Positions 1 through 8,199 of a stretch of 64,000 nucleotides of DNA are shown here, piece by piece (the stretch's first letter is position 1; every line of letters starts with the position of its first letter). A model generated the notes under the pieces. It saw nothing but the letters and a program-made list of their open reading frames with translations, was not told the DNA's origin and searched no databases. The position numbers and the translations under genes are program-made. This DNA is from an uncultured Chitinophaga sp. (GTDB lineage: Bacteria > Bacteroidota > Bacteroidia > Cytophagales > Cyclobacteriaceae), in NCBI GenBank assembly GCA_902168205.1, contig CABHOK010000003.1, forward strand, positions 806,001-870,000. Reading direction: 5' to 3'.

Positions 1-2
1 TT

Positions 3-443
3 GCTGAAGCCGCGCTTCGTAACTGGTATACGGGTGAGACTGCGGATGAGCTTTATGAGAAAGCCGTTCGCGAGGCCATGTTGCAGTGGGATCTCATCAG
101 TGGTACCGCCGGTACAATCTCAGAAGATGCCATAACAGACTATATCGATGCGCACCCGTTAGAGACAAGCGCTCCCATCGATGTGCAAATGGAACAGATA
201 TATACGCAGTTCTGGCTGGGTATATTTCCGGATGCGCAGGAAGTATTCGCAAACTACAGGCGTACGGGATATCCGGCATTGGTTCCGAATAATTATCCCG
301 GTAATGCCACCGGTGGTAAAATTTTCAGAAGATTCCTTTACCCGGTAAACGAAGCTACACTGAACACAGCATCCTATAACGAAGCCATCGGGAGACAAGG
401 TCCTGATGATTTCCTGACCCGCGTGTGGTGGGACAAAGAATAG
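3..443 (+). CDS. SusD-like outer-membrane lipoprotein, C-terminal part (partial)
   Basis: The reading frame is open from the left edge of the window (frame from base 3) and ends at TAG 441-443, so only about 146 C-terminal residues are present. The segment has the ending of the SusD-like_2 group: a YRRTGYPAL stretch, then FRRFLYPVNE, and a terminal 'trVWWDKE'. The two complete SusD-like_2 proteins in this window end in similar '...KV(F/W)WD' motifs. SusD proteins are surface lipoproteins that cap a SusC TonB-dependent transporter and capture ligand. A SusC gene would be expected just upstream, outside the window. The gap to the downstream RidA gene is 24 bases, so the uptake pair probably shares a transcript with the catabolic genes that follow. 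Family assignment is firm; the ligand is unknown. Confidence 0.85.
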   Translation, partial: AEAALRNWYTGETADELYEKAVREAMLQWDLISGTAGTISEDAITDYIDAHPLETSAPIDVQMEQIYTQFWLGIFPDAQEVFANYRRTGYPALVPNNYPGNATGGKIFRRFLYPVNEATLNTASYNEAIGRQGPDDFLTRVWWDKE

Positions 444-467
444 ACACTGAATCCAAACTTTATACTC

Positions 468-920
468 ATGAAAGAACAACGCAGAAACGTGTTAAAGAAA
501 CTGACAGCATCACTGGCCGGTATATTAGGGCTTGGTTATGCTGCACAGGCAGGGAATGATACCAGCAAAACTGCTTTTAATGTAACCACCGACCAGGAGA
601 TACCACTATTCTCCGGAGCTGTGAAACATGGTGGTTTTGTATTTATTGCCGGCAAGGGTGCCCATTTTGAAGGTGATATAAAGGCGCATACCGAACATGT
701 TTTAAAAGAACTTGAAAAAGAGCTGAAGAGCGCAGGCTCTTCCATGGACAATGTAGTAAAGGTAAATGTATACCTCAACGATATAAAAGACTACCAGGCT
801 ATGAACGAAGTATACCGCGGCCGTTTTGGCAACAAGCCTCCCGTACGCACAACGGTAGGGGTAGGCGGTGGTGTACCGGGAAATTCGCTGGTAGAGATAG
901 ATTGCATCGCGATCGTCTGA
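468..920 (+). CDS. RidA/YjgF-family enamine/imine deaminase with Tat-like signal
   Basis: 150 residues. The RidA domain starts at about residue 45 and has the family hallmarks: an 'FSGAV..GGFVFIAGKGA' opening, the conserved Arg (about R127, PVRTTV) that binds the carboxylate of the enamine/imine, and the Glu (about E143, LVEIDCIA). RidA proteins hydrolyse reactive enamine/imine intermediates released by PLP-dependent lyases to 2-oxo acids and ammonia. Unusually there is an N-terminal extension of about 30 residues with a twin-arginine motif (QRRNVLKK), a hydrophobic run and an AQA-type cleavage site. This predicts Tat export to the periplasm, whereas standard RidA is cytosolic. The next gene is an exported PLP lyase-like protein, the kind of partner whose product RidA would clear. 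Family assignment is strong; export is inferred from the signal. Confidence 0.9.
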   Translation: MKEQRRNVLKKLTASLAGILGLGYAAQAGNDTSKTAFNVTTDQEIPLFSGAVKHGGFVFIAGKGAHFEGDIKAHTEHVLKELEKELKSAGSSMDNVVKVNVYLNDIKDYQAMNEVYRGRFGNKPPVRTTVGVGGGVPGNSLVEIDCIAIV

Positions 921-978
921 AAAATTTCCCCTCTCACGGGAATGTAATGTGTTAATTTTTTCTTCAGGCTTCTCACGT

Positions 979-1003
979 GCTCTTGCTTGGTTTGGTCAAG
1001 AGC
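979..1003 (+). repeat. Inverted repeat in the ridA-SelA-like gap
   Basis: GCTCTTG (979-985) and CAAGAGC (997-1003) form a perfect 7-bp stem around an 11-base loop in the 176-base gap before the PLP enzyme gene. No T-run follows, so it is not a typical terminator. It may be an RNA-processing or attenuation hairpin inside the operon. The rest of the gap shows nothing recognisable. Confidence 0.35.
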
Positions 1004-1096
1004 CGTGGAAGCTATTGTTTAAAAGATAACTGTGAGCTTCGAGGTGTGAGCTGTGAGATTTTAAAATATAGTTATTACCATGATTAAGATTAAGAT

Positions 1097-2311
1097 ATGC
1101 CTAAACGCAGAGATGTATTAAAACAGATTTCAACGCTGCCTTTACTGGGTGGACTGGCTGCCAGTGTAATGCCGTTGGATATAGTGGCAGCACCACGGTA
1201 TAAAGATTATTTTAAGGAGCTGGGTATCCGTACGTTTATTAATGCTGCGGGTACCTATACTTCCATGACAGGGTCGCTTATGGCGGATGAAGTGGTGGAG
1301 GGTATACAGTATGCGTCCAAAGAATATGTATTGCTGGATGAGTTGCAGGATAAGGTAGGGGAGCGAATCGCGACCCTGTTACATTGTGAAGCCGCAACAG
1401 TTACTTCCGGGGCAGCATCGGCCATTACACTGGCAACGGCCGGTATATTAAGCGGCATGGATGAAAAGAAAGCTGCGATGATTCCTCATCTCGAAGGCAG
1501 CGGCATGAAAACGGAAGTGATCATGCAAAAGGCGCACGATATAGTATATGCACATGCGCTGCGTAACTGTGGCGTGAAAGTAATATTCGTGGAGACACGT
1601 GCCGAGCTTGAGAAGGCGATCAACAGTCAGACGGCGTTGATGTTCTTTGTGAACGCCAATAATTTCGAAGGGAAAATCCGCGCTGAAGAATTTGTGGAAG
1701 TTGCCCGAAAATATAGTATACCTACTATAAACGATTGTGCCGCGGATGTTCCACCGGTAGAGAATCTTTGGAAATATACCCGTATGGGATTCGACCTGGT
1801 GTGTTTCTCCGGGGGAAAAGGTATACGCGGTCCGCAAAGCGCAGGACTTCTGTTGGGAAGAAAAGACCTGGTTGCAGCGGCCCGGTTAAGTGCTCCGCCA
1901 CGCGGTAACACCGTAGGGCGTTGCATGAAAGTAAATAAGGAAGAAATTCTGGGAATGCTGATTGCGCTCGAAGTATACCTTGCCAGAGATCATGCGCAGG
2001 AGTGGAAGATGTGGGAAGCCCAGATCGCTGTTATCAACGATGCCATTAAATTGATGCCGGGTGTGGAAACAAAGATAGATGTACCACCCATTGCCAACCA
2101 TATACCTACACTGAATGTGTCGTGGAATACGAAGCAGGTAAAGCTCTCCGGTGATGAACTGAAGGAAAAGCTTCGAACGGGACATCCGTCAATTGAAGTA
2201 GCCGGTGGCGGTGCCAACAGTGTAAGCATTACAACCTGGATGCTCGTGCCCGGACAGGAGAGAATTGTGGCATCGCGACTTCGCGAAGCGTTGCTTAAAG
2301 CTGCTGTGTAA
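1097..2311 (+). CDS. SelA-like PLP-dependent lyase (D-glucosaminate-6-phosphate ammonia-lyase type), Tat-exported
   Basis: 404 residues, fold type I PLP enzyme of the SelA-related group. The Schiff-base lysine is very probably K241 in the CFSGGKGIRGPQSAG motif. An upstream INDCAADVPP segment supplies the cofactor-binding aspartate. Known relatives eliminate ammonia from hydroxy-amino acids such as D-glucosaminate-6-phosphate to give 2-keto-3-deoxy acids; they are not true selenocysteine synthases. The N-terminus (PKRRDVLKQ, hydrophobic run, VAAP) is a Tat-type signal. This fits a protein that must bind PLP in the cytoplasm and then be exported folded. The stop codon overlaps the next start by one base (TAATG at 2309-2313), showing tight translational coupling to the amidohydrolase. 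In Firmicutes the same two families also sit side by side, but in cytosolic form. The substrate cannot be read from sequence. Confidence 0.82.
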   Translation: MPKRRDVLKQISTLPLLGGLAASVMPLDIVAAPRYKDYFKELGIRTFINAAGTYTSMTGSLMADEVVEGIQYASKEYVLLDELQDKVGERIATLLHCEAATVTSGAASAITLATAGILSGMDEKKAAMIPHLEGSGMKTEVIMQKAHDIVYAHALRNCGVKVIFVETRAELEKAINSQTALMFFVNANNFEGKIRAEEFVEVARKYSIPTINDCAADVPPVENLWKYTRMGFDLVCFSGGKGIRGPQSAGLLLGRKDLVAAARLSAPPRGNTVGRCMKVNKEEILGMLIALEVYLARDHAQEWKMWEAQIAVINDAIKLMPGVETKIDVPPIANHIPTLNVSWNTKQVKLSGDELKEKLRTGHPSIEVAGGGANSVSITTWMLVPGQERIVASRLREALLKAAV

Positions 2312-3600
2312 TGCTTGCTCGATTATCTATACATCGATTGAGACCGATATGGTTGCGTGGTTTGCTTATAATCTTTTTGCTATTGGATAACAGGCTATAT
2401 GCACAAGACTATACGTTGCTGTTAAAGGGCGGTCATATTATCGATCCGAAAAATAATATCAATGGACCTGCCGATATAGCGGTGCGTGCCGATACGATTG
2501 TGGCCATTGGTAGAAATCTCGATGCTTCGCGCGCGCGGCAGGTGATTGATGTTTCGGGTATGTATATATCTTCCGGACTTATCGATCTTCATTCTCATAA
2601 TTTTTATGGCACAGAGCCTGATCATTATTTGAGCAACGGCTTCGAGGCACTGCCTCCCGATGGATTTACCTTTCGGTGTGGCATCACTACGGTAGTGGAT
2701 GCCGGTGGTGCCGGATGGAAAAATTTTACAGTCTTTCGCGATCAGACGATACGACAATCCAAAACGCGCGTACTCTCTTTCTTAAATATAGTAGGTGAAG
2801 GAATGCGCGGTGGTCCGTATGAGCAGAACCTGGCAGATATGGATGCGCGCATGACAGCGCTGGTGGCACAACAGCATCGTGAAATTGTAGGCATTAAAGT
2901 AGCGCATTACTCCGGCAGTGAATGGGAACCGGTGGATCGCGCGGTCGCTGCCGGGAAGATAGCACGTATACCGGTGATGATCGATTTCGGTGGACACATT
3001 CCTCCGTTGTCGCTGCAGGAGCTTCTGGAAAAACACTTACGTCCGGGAGATATATTTACCCATACATTCGCGCGCGTTGCCGGCAGAGTACCTGTTGTGG
3101 ATGCGCAAGGTAATGTCCTTCCATTTGCGCGTGAGGCTCAACAGCGCGGTATACTTTTCGATGTAGGTCATGGCGGAGGAAGTTTTCTGTTTTCACAAGC
3201 TATCCCCGCTATAAAGAACGGATTCTTTCCGAATACTATCAGCACCGATATACATACCGGCAGCATGAATGCCGGCATGAAGGATCTTCTGAATGTGATG
3301 TCTAAATTCCTAAATATAGGGATGAGTCTACAGCAGGTGATTCAATGCACCACGTGGGCTTCCGCTAAAGCTATTAACCGCGATGACTTAGGACATCTGT
3401 CTGTCGGTGCTGTTGCAGATATAGCGGTGTTCACTGTACAGAACGGTAAATTTGGTTTTGTAGATTCTGGCGGGAATAAAATAGCCGGTACTAAAAAACT
3501 GCAATGCGAGCTGACTATACGTGCGGGAAAAATTGTGTACGACCTCAATGGTATTTCAAGTCTGGTATGGATGCCGGAGCAAACCGCTCGTGGTAAATAA
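2311..3600 (+). CDS. Exported amidohydrolase/deacetylase (cog3964, EF_0837-like)
   Basis: 429 residues, amidohydrolase superfamily. Visible features are an N-terminal signal peptide (hydrophobic LLIIFLLL ending at LYAQ), then the small beta domain LLKGGHIIDPKNN. Metal ligands follow as HSHN (about residue 94), a lysine in GIKVAHYSGSEW likely to be the carboxylated bridging lysine, THTF, DVGHGGGSF and the late aspartate in STDIHTGS. Members of this family are often mislabelled dihydroorotase; those tested in vitro remove acyl groups from acetylated hydroxy-acid-type substrates. The neighbouring SelA-like lyase, one-base start/stop overlap and conserved pairing in other phyla suggest it generates the lyase's substrate by deacylation. 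Export puts this step in the periplasm. Family is secure; the reaction is inferred. Confidence 0.83.
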   Translation: MLARLSIHRLRPIWLRGLLIIFLLLDNRLYAQDYTLLLKGGHIIDPKNNINGPADIAVRADTIVAIGRNLDASRARQVIDVSGMYISSGLIDLHSHNFYGTEPDHYLSNGFEALPPDGFTFRCGITTVVDAGGAGWKNFTVFRDQTIRQSKTRVLSFLNIVGEGMRGGPYEQNLADMDARMTALVAQQHREIVGIKVAHYSGSEWEPVDRAVAAGKIARIPVMIDFGGHIPPLSLQELLEKHLRPGDIFTHTFARVAGRVPVVDAQGNVLPFAREAQQRGILFDVGHGGGSFLFSQAIPAIKNGFFPNTISTDIHTGSMNAGMKDLLNVMSKFLNIGMSLQQVIQCTTWASAKAINRDDLGHLSVGAVADIAVFTVQNGKFGFVDSGGNKIAGTKKLQCELTIRAGKIVYDLNGISSLVWMPEQTARGK

Positions 3601-3641
3601 AGAATAAATCTGTAAGGACAACCAACGCAAAGTAGATATAC

Positions 3642-4559
3642 ATGAAGTCAATGATGATGTTGCTGCTGGTGCTTGCACCGGTGGTCGTTTCACTCGCACA
3701 AACTATAGCGCGAGACGAACTTATATTTCTTACCTCAGAGTGGAAAGGCGAACGTTTTACTGACGGCCGACCGAAGTTACCCGATGAACTGCTGGAACGT
3801 GCCAAACACGTTACAATAGAAGAGGCATGGCTTGTGTTGAAGAATGAAGGCTACCGCTGTCAGTTTGAAGGGAACTGGAAGGTTGTGAATCATAACGCAG
3901 TGATGGTTGGGCGCGCGTTAACAGCCATGTATATACCGAGTCGCCCGGATATAGAGAAGAACATCAAAGAGCGCGGTAAAAAGGAAGGCCGCATCGGAAA
4001 TACCAATGCATGGCCCATTGATAAATTAAGCAAAGGCGATATATATGTAGCGGACTGTTTTGGCAAGATACAGGGCGGTACATTGATTGGCGACAACCTG
4101 GCAAGCTCGATCTATGCGAAGTCGGGAAACGGAGTTATCTTTAACAGTGCCGCACGCGACCTCGAAGGTATATCTAATATACAAGGCTTTAACGCGTGGG
4201 TTCGCGACTGGGATCCATCGTACCTGGAAAATGTAGTGTTGATTGGTTTAAATACACCCATACGTTTAGGACAAGCCGTAGTGTTGCCGGGCGACCTCGT
4301 GTTGGCCAAAGAAGAGGGCGTAATTTTTATACCGGCACACCTTGCTCAGAAAGTTATTATCACCGCGGAGTTCCTTTCCCTTCGCGACAAGTTTGCTTAC
4401 GCGATGCTACGTGAAGGCAGATTTACTCCGGGCGAGATTGACAACCAGTGGACAGACAGAGTAAAGGAAGTCTTTTTGCAATGGCTCGATAAAAATCCCG
4501 GAGCACTGCCTATGAAGCGTGCCGAACTGGATGAGTTTATGAAGAACAGAACCTGGTGA
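3642..4559 (+). CDS. RraA-family aldolase/decarboxylase-like protein, exported
   Basis: 305 residues with an N-terminal Sec signal (LLLVLAPVVVSLAQ), then a helical extension and an RraA-fold core. The diagnostic segment is about residues 130-170: GDIYVADCFG, GTLIGDNLASSIYA and FNSAARDLEGI. The GD.LA loop and the Arg-Asp pair are the pyruvate/metal-binding residues of 4-hydroxy-4-methyl-2-oxoglutarate aldolases. These enzymes cleave 4-hydroxy-2-oxo acids or decarboxylate oxaloacetate. Older annotations as RNase E regulator or menaquinone methyltransferase do not apply. The protein is longer than standalone RraA (about 160-230 residues). Placed after a PLP lyase and RidA, which would make a 2-oxo acid, an aldolase/decarboxylase is a logical next step. 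Exact activity is unproven. Confidence 0.8.
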   Translation: MKSMMMLLLVLAPVVVSLAQTIARDELIFLTSEWKGERFTDGRPKLPDELLERAKHVTIEEAWLVLKNEGYRCQFEGNWKVVNHNAVMVGRALTAMYIPSRPDIEKNIKERGKKEGRIGNTNAWPIDKLSKGDIYVADCFGKIQGGTLIGDNLASSIYAKSGNGVIFNSAARDLEGISNIQGFNAWVRDWDPSYLENVVLIGLNTPIRLGQAVVLPGDLVLAKEEGVIFIPAHLAQKVIITAEFLSLRDKFAYAMLREGRFTPGEIDNQWTDRVKEVFLQWLDKNPGALPMKRAELDEFMKNRTW

Positions 4560-4601
4560 GGATTCTTCCTGCGATCAATCAGACTACATTAACTTTTAAA
4601 G

Positions 4602-5738
4602 ATGCTCAGGATATATAGCTATAAAACCTTTTTTTACCTGTCGGCTCTTTGCTTGCTGACAGCCGGTATATTGATATGGACAGACGCAGATAGTGGCTCG
4701 GGTATATTACTGGTGGCGGCTGTGGTGCTGCTGGCATTGGGCTTTCGCCGATATGCTGCGCTGAAGGGATATACCTATACCATGATGGTGATCGCTGCGG
4801 TGATTGCAGCCATGTTTTATCCGCAGTATTTTATTACCGTTGGCGATTTCCGGCTCGACCGCATGATAACGCCATTGCTACAGATCATTATGTTCGGTAT
4901 GGGAACCGCGATGAGTGCGCAGGATTTTATAGGTATCATTCGCATGCCGAAGGGCGTGATTGTAGGTACACTCAATCACTTTACCATTATGCCGCTGCTC
5001 GGTTTTACACTTGCGAATATATTTGATTTTCCCCCGGAGATTGCCGCGGGTGTTATACTCATTGGGTGTTCTCCGTGCGGTATGGCGTCTAATGTTATAT
5101 CGTATCTCGCACGAGCTAACCTGGCGCTTTCCATTACACTTACTACTGTATCAACTTTTCTGGCGCCTATACTTACTCCGTTGCTCATGAAGCTACTCGC
5201 AGGACAGTTCATCGAGATTGATGTTGTGAAGATGATTTGGGACATTACCAAGATTGTAATTCTCCCGGTAGGAGCTGGTTTACTCTTCAATCATCTGCTG
5301 AAAGGCAAAGTGAAATGGCTTGACGAAGCAATGCCACTACTCTCTATGGCAGGCATCGGGTTTATTATACTCATTATTACAGCAGCCGGTCGCGGAAGTT
5401 TGCTGGAGATAGGTATAGCATTGATTGCGTCTTCACTCATTCATAACACTGCAGGATATTTTTTAGGATACTGGTCTGCACGATTGTTCCGTATGCAGGA
5501 ACAGGATTGCCGAACCATTGCCATTGAAGTGGGGATGCAAAACGGTGGTCTTGCTTCCGGTATAGCCCGGGAGATGGGCAAGCTTGCAACCGTAGGATTG
5601 GCGCCTGCTATATTTGGTCCACTCATGAATATAACCGGATCAATGCTTGCAACCTGGTGGCGTGGGCGTCTGATTGAAGATGATGAGGTGAGGAAAGTAG
5701 AGGAGACTGTCAGGGGAAAACTTGAGACAGAGCGTTGA
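4602..5738 (+). CDS. BASS-family (bile acid:sodium symporter-like) transporter
   Basis: 378 residues with about ten hydrophobic segments spread from residue 8 to 360. The BASS signature sits in the middle: GCSPCGMASNVISYLARAN, followed by ALSITLTTVSTFLAPILTP, plus a second crossover region around EVGMQNGGLASGIA. In bacteria these sodium-coupled carriers move organic anions such as pyruvate, ketopantoate or other keto acids; 'bile acid' is only the founding substrate. It lies 42 bases after the RraA-like gene on the same strand and is the last gene before a strong hairpin. In this context it is the likely inner-membrane importer of the acid product formed in the periplasm by the preceding exported enzymes. 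Family secure, substrate inferred. Confidence 0.87.
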   Translation: MLRIYSYKTFFYLSALCLLTAGILIWTDADSGSGILLVAAVVLLALGFRRYAALKGYTYTMMVIAAVIAAMFYPQYFITVGDFRLDRMITPLLQIIMFGMGTAMSAQDFIGIIRMPKGVIVGTLNHFTIMPLLGFTLANIFDFPPEIAAGVILIGCSPCGMASNVISYLARANLALSITLTTVSTFLAPILTPLLMKLLAGQFIEIDVVKMIWDITKIVILPVGAGLLFNHLLKGKVKWLDEAMPLLSMAGIGFIILIITAAGRGSLLEIGIALIASSLIHNTAGYFLGYWSARLFRMQEQDCRTIAIEVGMQNGGLASGIAREMGKLATVGLAPAIFGPLMNITGSMLATWWRGRLIEDDEVRKVEETVRGKLETER

Positions 5739-5751
5739 TATCCATTGAAAA

Positions 5752-5786
5752 ATGATTTCCCGCAGAATGCTTCTGCGGGAAATCAT
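5752..5786. terminator. Strong terminator between convergent genes
   Basis: A perfect 16-bp stem (5752-5767 with 5771-5786) closes a 3-base loop. An A-run at 5747-5751 gives a T-tract on the minus strand, so it best terminates the GH3 gene. It sits exactly between the stops of the converging transporter and GH3 genes and probably blocks read-through both ways. Confidence 0.8.
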
Positions 5787-5792
5787 GAACTA

Positions 5793-7958
5793 TTATTTCT
5801 TTATCGTAAAGCTAGCGACAGCTTTTTCATCTTGTGAGTTGCCGCCAACAAATATAGTATACTTGCCCGGCACAACTTCCCAGGTGCTTTTCTTCAGGTT
5901 CCACTTTTGCAGATCAGCAATCGGTATACTTAACGTTATATCCTGCTGACCACTTTTGGCTATATGTACGCGACTGAATTGCTTCAGCTCCTTTAACGGA
6001 GCACGCTCACCAGTAGGATACTTGATATAGGCCTGAACAACTTCATCGCCATCATACGAACCGGTATTCTTTACTTGCACCGTACATGAAACTATATCTT
6101 TTGCTTTGTAGGATTCGCGTGGTTTTTCTTTCCAGGCGTAAGCGAACTGCGTATAGCTTAGTCCAAATCCAAAAGGATATTGCACCTCGCCCGTAAAGTA
6201 ACGATACGTTCTTCCTTTGGTAGCGTAGCTGTCGTAAGCAGGCAGATCGTTGAATGATTTGTAGAACGTTACTGGCAGTCGTCCTGAAGGAGAAACTTTT
6301 CCGAAGAGTATATCTGCCAAAGCGTTTCCGCCTTGTTCTCCGGGATACCAGGCAAGTATAACGGCATCCGCGTAGGGCTCGATCGCAGCTACATTTATAG
6401 CACTGCCGGCAGTTACTACAGCTATAATCGGCTTCTTGTGTTTCTTGCGTAGTGCTTTTAGAAACGCTATATGGCTGGCCGGTATATTCAGGTCAGCTTT
6501 ATCGCCACCGTGAGCCGCGAGAAATGCATCGCCTTCTTCACCTTCCAGCACAGGCGTAAGTCCTACCACGGCAATGGTAACATCACTGTTCTCGGATGCC
6601 CACAAACCACCGAAATGTACTGAGTCAACATCGTTACAACCCAGGTCATACTGCACAACGGTAGCAGGCCCGGCAGCTTTGGTAATGCCTTCCACGAACG
6701 TGACTACATCCGAAGAAACACCGTGATAATTTCCTAACAACGCATCGAGCGATGCCGCGTTAGCTCCGGCCACAAGTATACTTCCATACGATTCTGATTT
6801 CAACGGAAGTATATTCTTGTCGTTTTTCAGCAGTACCATACTTTGTTGAGCAGCCTTACGCGCATAGTTAACATGGGTTGCGCTACGTATACTCTCTTGT
6901 CCTAAAGACGAGAACGGTACATTTTCAGGGTTGTCGTAGAACCCAAGTTTAAATTGTGTGCGCAGGGAAGGAGCAAGAGCATCATCAATTTCTTTTTCGG
7001 TGATAAGATTTTGCTGAACCGCTTTCATCAGATCATCCTGCAGCATATTGGAGCAATCTAGATTCACACCGGCTTTGATTGCCGCTGCAGCAACGTGTAC
7101 AGCATCGGGCATTACTTTATGACGCAGCCATATATCTTCGAGCGCCCAGCAGTCTGTTACTACATGTCCCTTGAATCCCCATTCTTCACGAAGTATTTTA
7201 TGCAGCAAAGTATTGCCTGTACAACAAGGTTCGTCATTCACACGGTTATAGCCACACATCACCGATTCGACACCGGCACCTACCAGTTCATGAAAAGCAT
7301 AGAGATATGTTTCGCGCAGATCTTTCTCGTCAACAATAGCATTGAACGTATGGCGGTTTGCTTCCGGGCCACTGTGCACGGCAAAGTGTTTGGCGCACGC
7401 TGATGTTTTGAGATAATGCGGATCGTTTCCCTGCAAGCCCTTTACAAAAGCTTTCCCCATGCGCGCTGTGAGGTACGGATCTTCACCGTATGTTTCCTGT
7501 CCACGGCCCCAGCGCGGATCGCGGAATATATTAATGTTCGGAGACCAGAACGTTAGTCCCATATACTGTATCCTGCGATCTTGTTTCACGGCCAGGTTAT
7601 ACTTGGCGCGTGCCTCGGTAGAAATAACATCTGCGATGGAATGTTGCAGATCATCGTTGAACGTTGCCGCAAGGGCAATAGCCTGCGGAAATACCGTTGC
7701 TTCACCGGCCCGTGCTACTCCGTGCAATGCTTCATTCCACCAGTTATATACCGGTATACCAAGACGCGGCACACCTTTGCTGTTAAAACCGAACAGGTGA
7801 ATTTTCTCTTCGAGCGTGAGTTGCTTCAGCAGATCGCGCACGCGATCGTCTGCCGGGAGACTTGCATTCTGGTAAGGTTGCACCGTGCTTTGTGCAGCAG
7901 CAGGCAGGGTGAATAAAATTACACACAGAAACGTGTGTATGAAGTAAAGCGTTCGCAT
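5793..7958 (-). CDS. GH3 family glycosidase (beta-glucosidase/beta-xylosidase type), secreted
   Basis: 721 residues. A signal peptide (FLCVILFTLPAAAQS) precedes the GH3 N-domain, which starts at the conserved LTLEEKIHLF segment. The N-domain contains YNWWNEALHGVA, FPQAIALAATFN, the KHFAVHSGPE loop and the nucleophile Asp at about D269 (VVTDCWA). The GH3 C-domain follows (ILVAGANAA, AWYPGEQGGNALADILFG, SPSGRLPVTF), then a C-terminal fibronectin-III-like domain. The YNWWNEALHGVA form is typical of the subgroup holding beta-xylosidases, alpha-L-arabinofuranosidases and related periplasmic enzymes rather than BglX. It stands alone on the minus strand and does not belong clearly to either neighbouring uptake locus. 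The 241 bases between it and the divergent FecR gene hold both promoters; I could not pin down their elements. Confidence 0.92.
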   Translation of the reverse strand: MRTLYFIHTFLCVILFTLPAAAQSTVQPYQNASLPADDRVRDLLKQLTLEEKIHLFGFNSKGVPRLGIPVYNWWNEALHGVARAGEATVFPQAIALAATFNDDLQHSIADVISTEARAKYNLAVKQDRRIQYMGLTFWSPNINIFRDPRWGRGQETYGEDPYLTARMGKAFVKGLQGNDPHYLKTSACAKHFAVHSGPEANRHTFNAIVDEKDLRETYLYAFHELVGAGVESVMCGYNRVNDEPCCTGNTLLHKILREEWGFKGHVVTDCWALEDIWLRHKVMPDAVHVAAAAIKAGVNLDCSNMLQDDLMKAVQQNLITEKEIDDALAPSLRTQFKLGFYDNPENVPFSSLGQESIRSATHVNYARKAAQQSMVLLKNDKNILPLKSESYGSILVAGANAASLDALLGNYHGVSSDVVTFVEGITKAAGPATVVQYDLGCNDVDSVHFGGLWASENSDVTIAVVGLTPVLEGEEGDAFLAAHGGDKADLNIPASHIAFLKALRKKHKKPIIAVVTAGSAINVAAIEPYADAVILAWYPGEQGGNALADILFGKVSPSGRLPVTFYKSFNDLPAYDSYATKGRTYRYFTGEVQYPFGFGLSYTQFAYAWKEKPRESYKAKDIVSCTVQVKNTGSYDGDEVVQAYIKYPTGERAPLKELKQFSRVHIAKSGQQDITLSIPIADLQKWNLKKSTWEVVPGKYTIFVGGNSQDEKAVASFTIKK

Positions 7959-8199
7959 GGCAGAACCGGGTTAAAATTGATTTGAGGGTTCAAATATTGA
8001 CAGTAAATCATTTTAATGGGACATGCGGCATGGAAAATTTTTTTTATTCTTTTTTCTGCGGTTATTAAGATTAGATTTCCGGGAGATAGTCGTTTAAAGG
8101 GTTCCAGAGTGTAGAGCAGAATAACTTGGAGTATGTTCCATCCCTGTATGGATATACGATTATCATTGTTAAATTTAAGGGATCGATAGATTTATTTAG

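Noticed and set aside
1097-2311. Selenocysteine synthase SelA
   Set aside because: Protein is shorter than SelA, exported, and lies with catabolic genes; no selB or tRNA-Sec is seen in the window.
3642-4559. RNase E inhibitor RraA or demethylmenaquinone methyltransferase
   Set aside because: Export signal and catabolic context fit the aldolase/decarboxylase members; the methyltransferase label is a historical error.
5752-5949. Short plus-strand frame beginning in the terminator hairpin
   Set aside because: Starts inside a perfect terminator stem and runs antisense to GH3.
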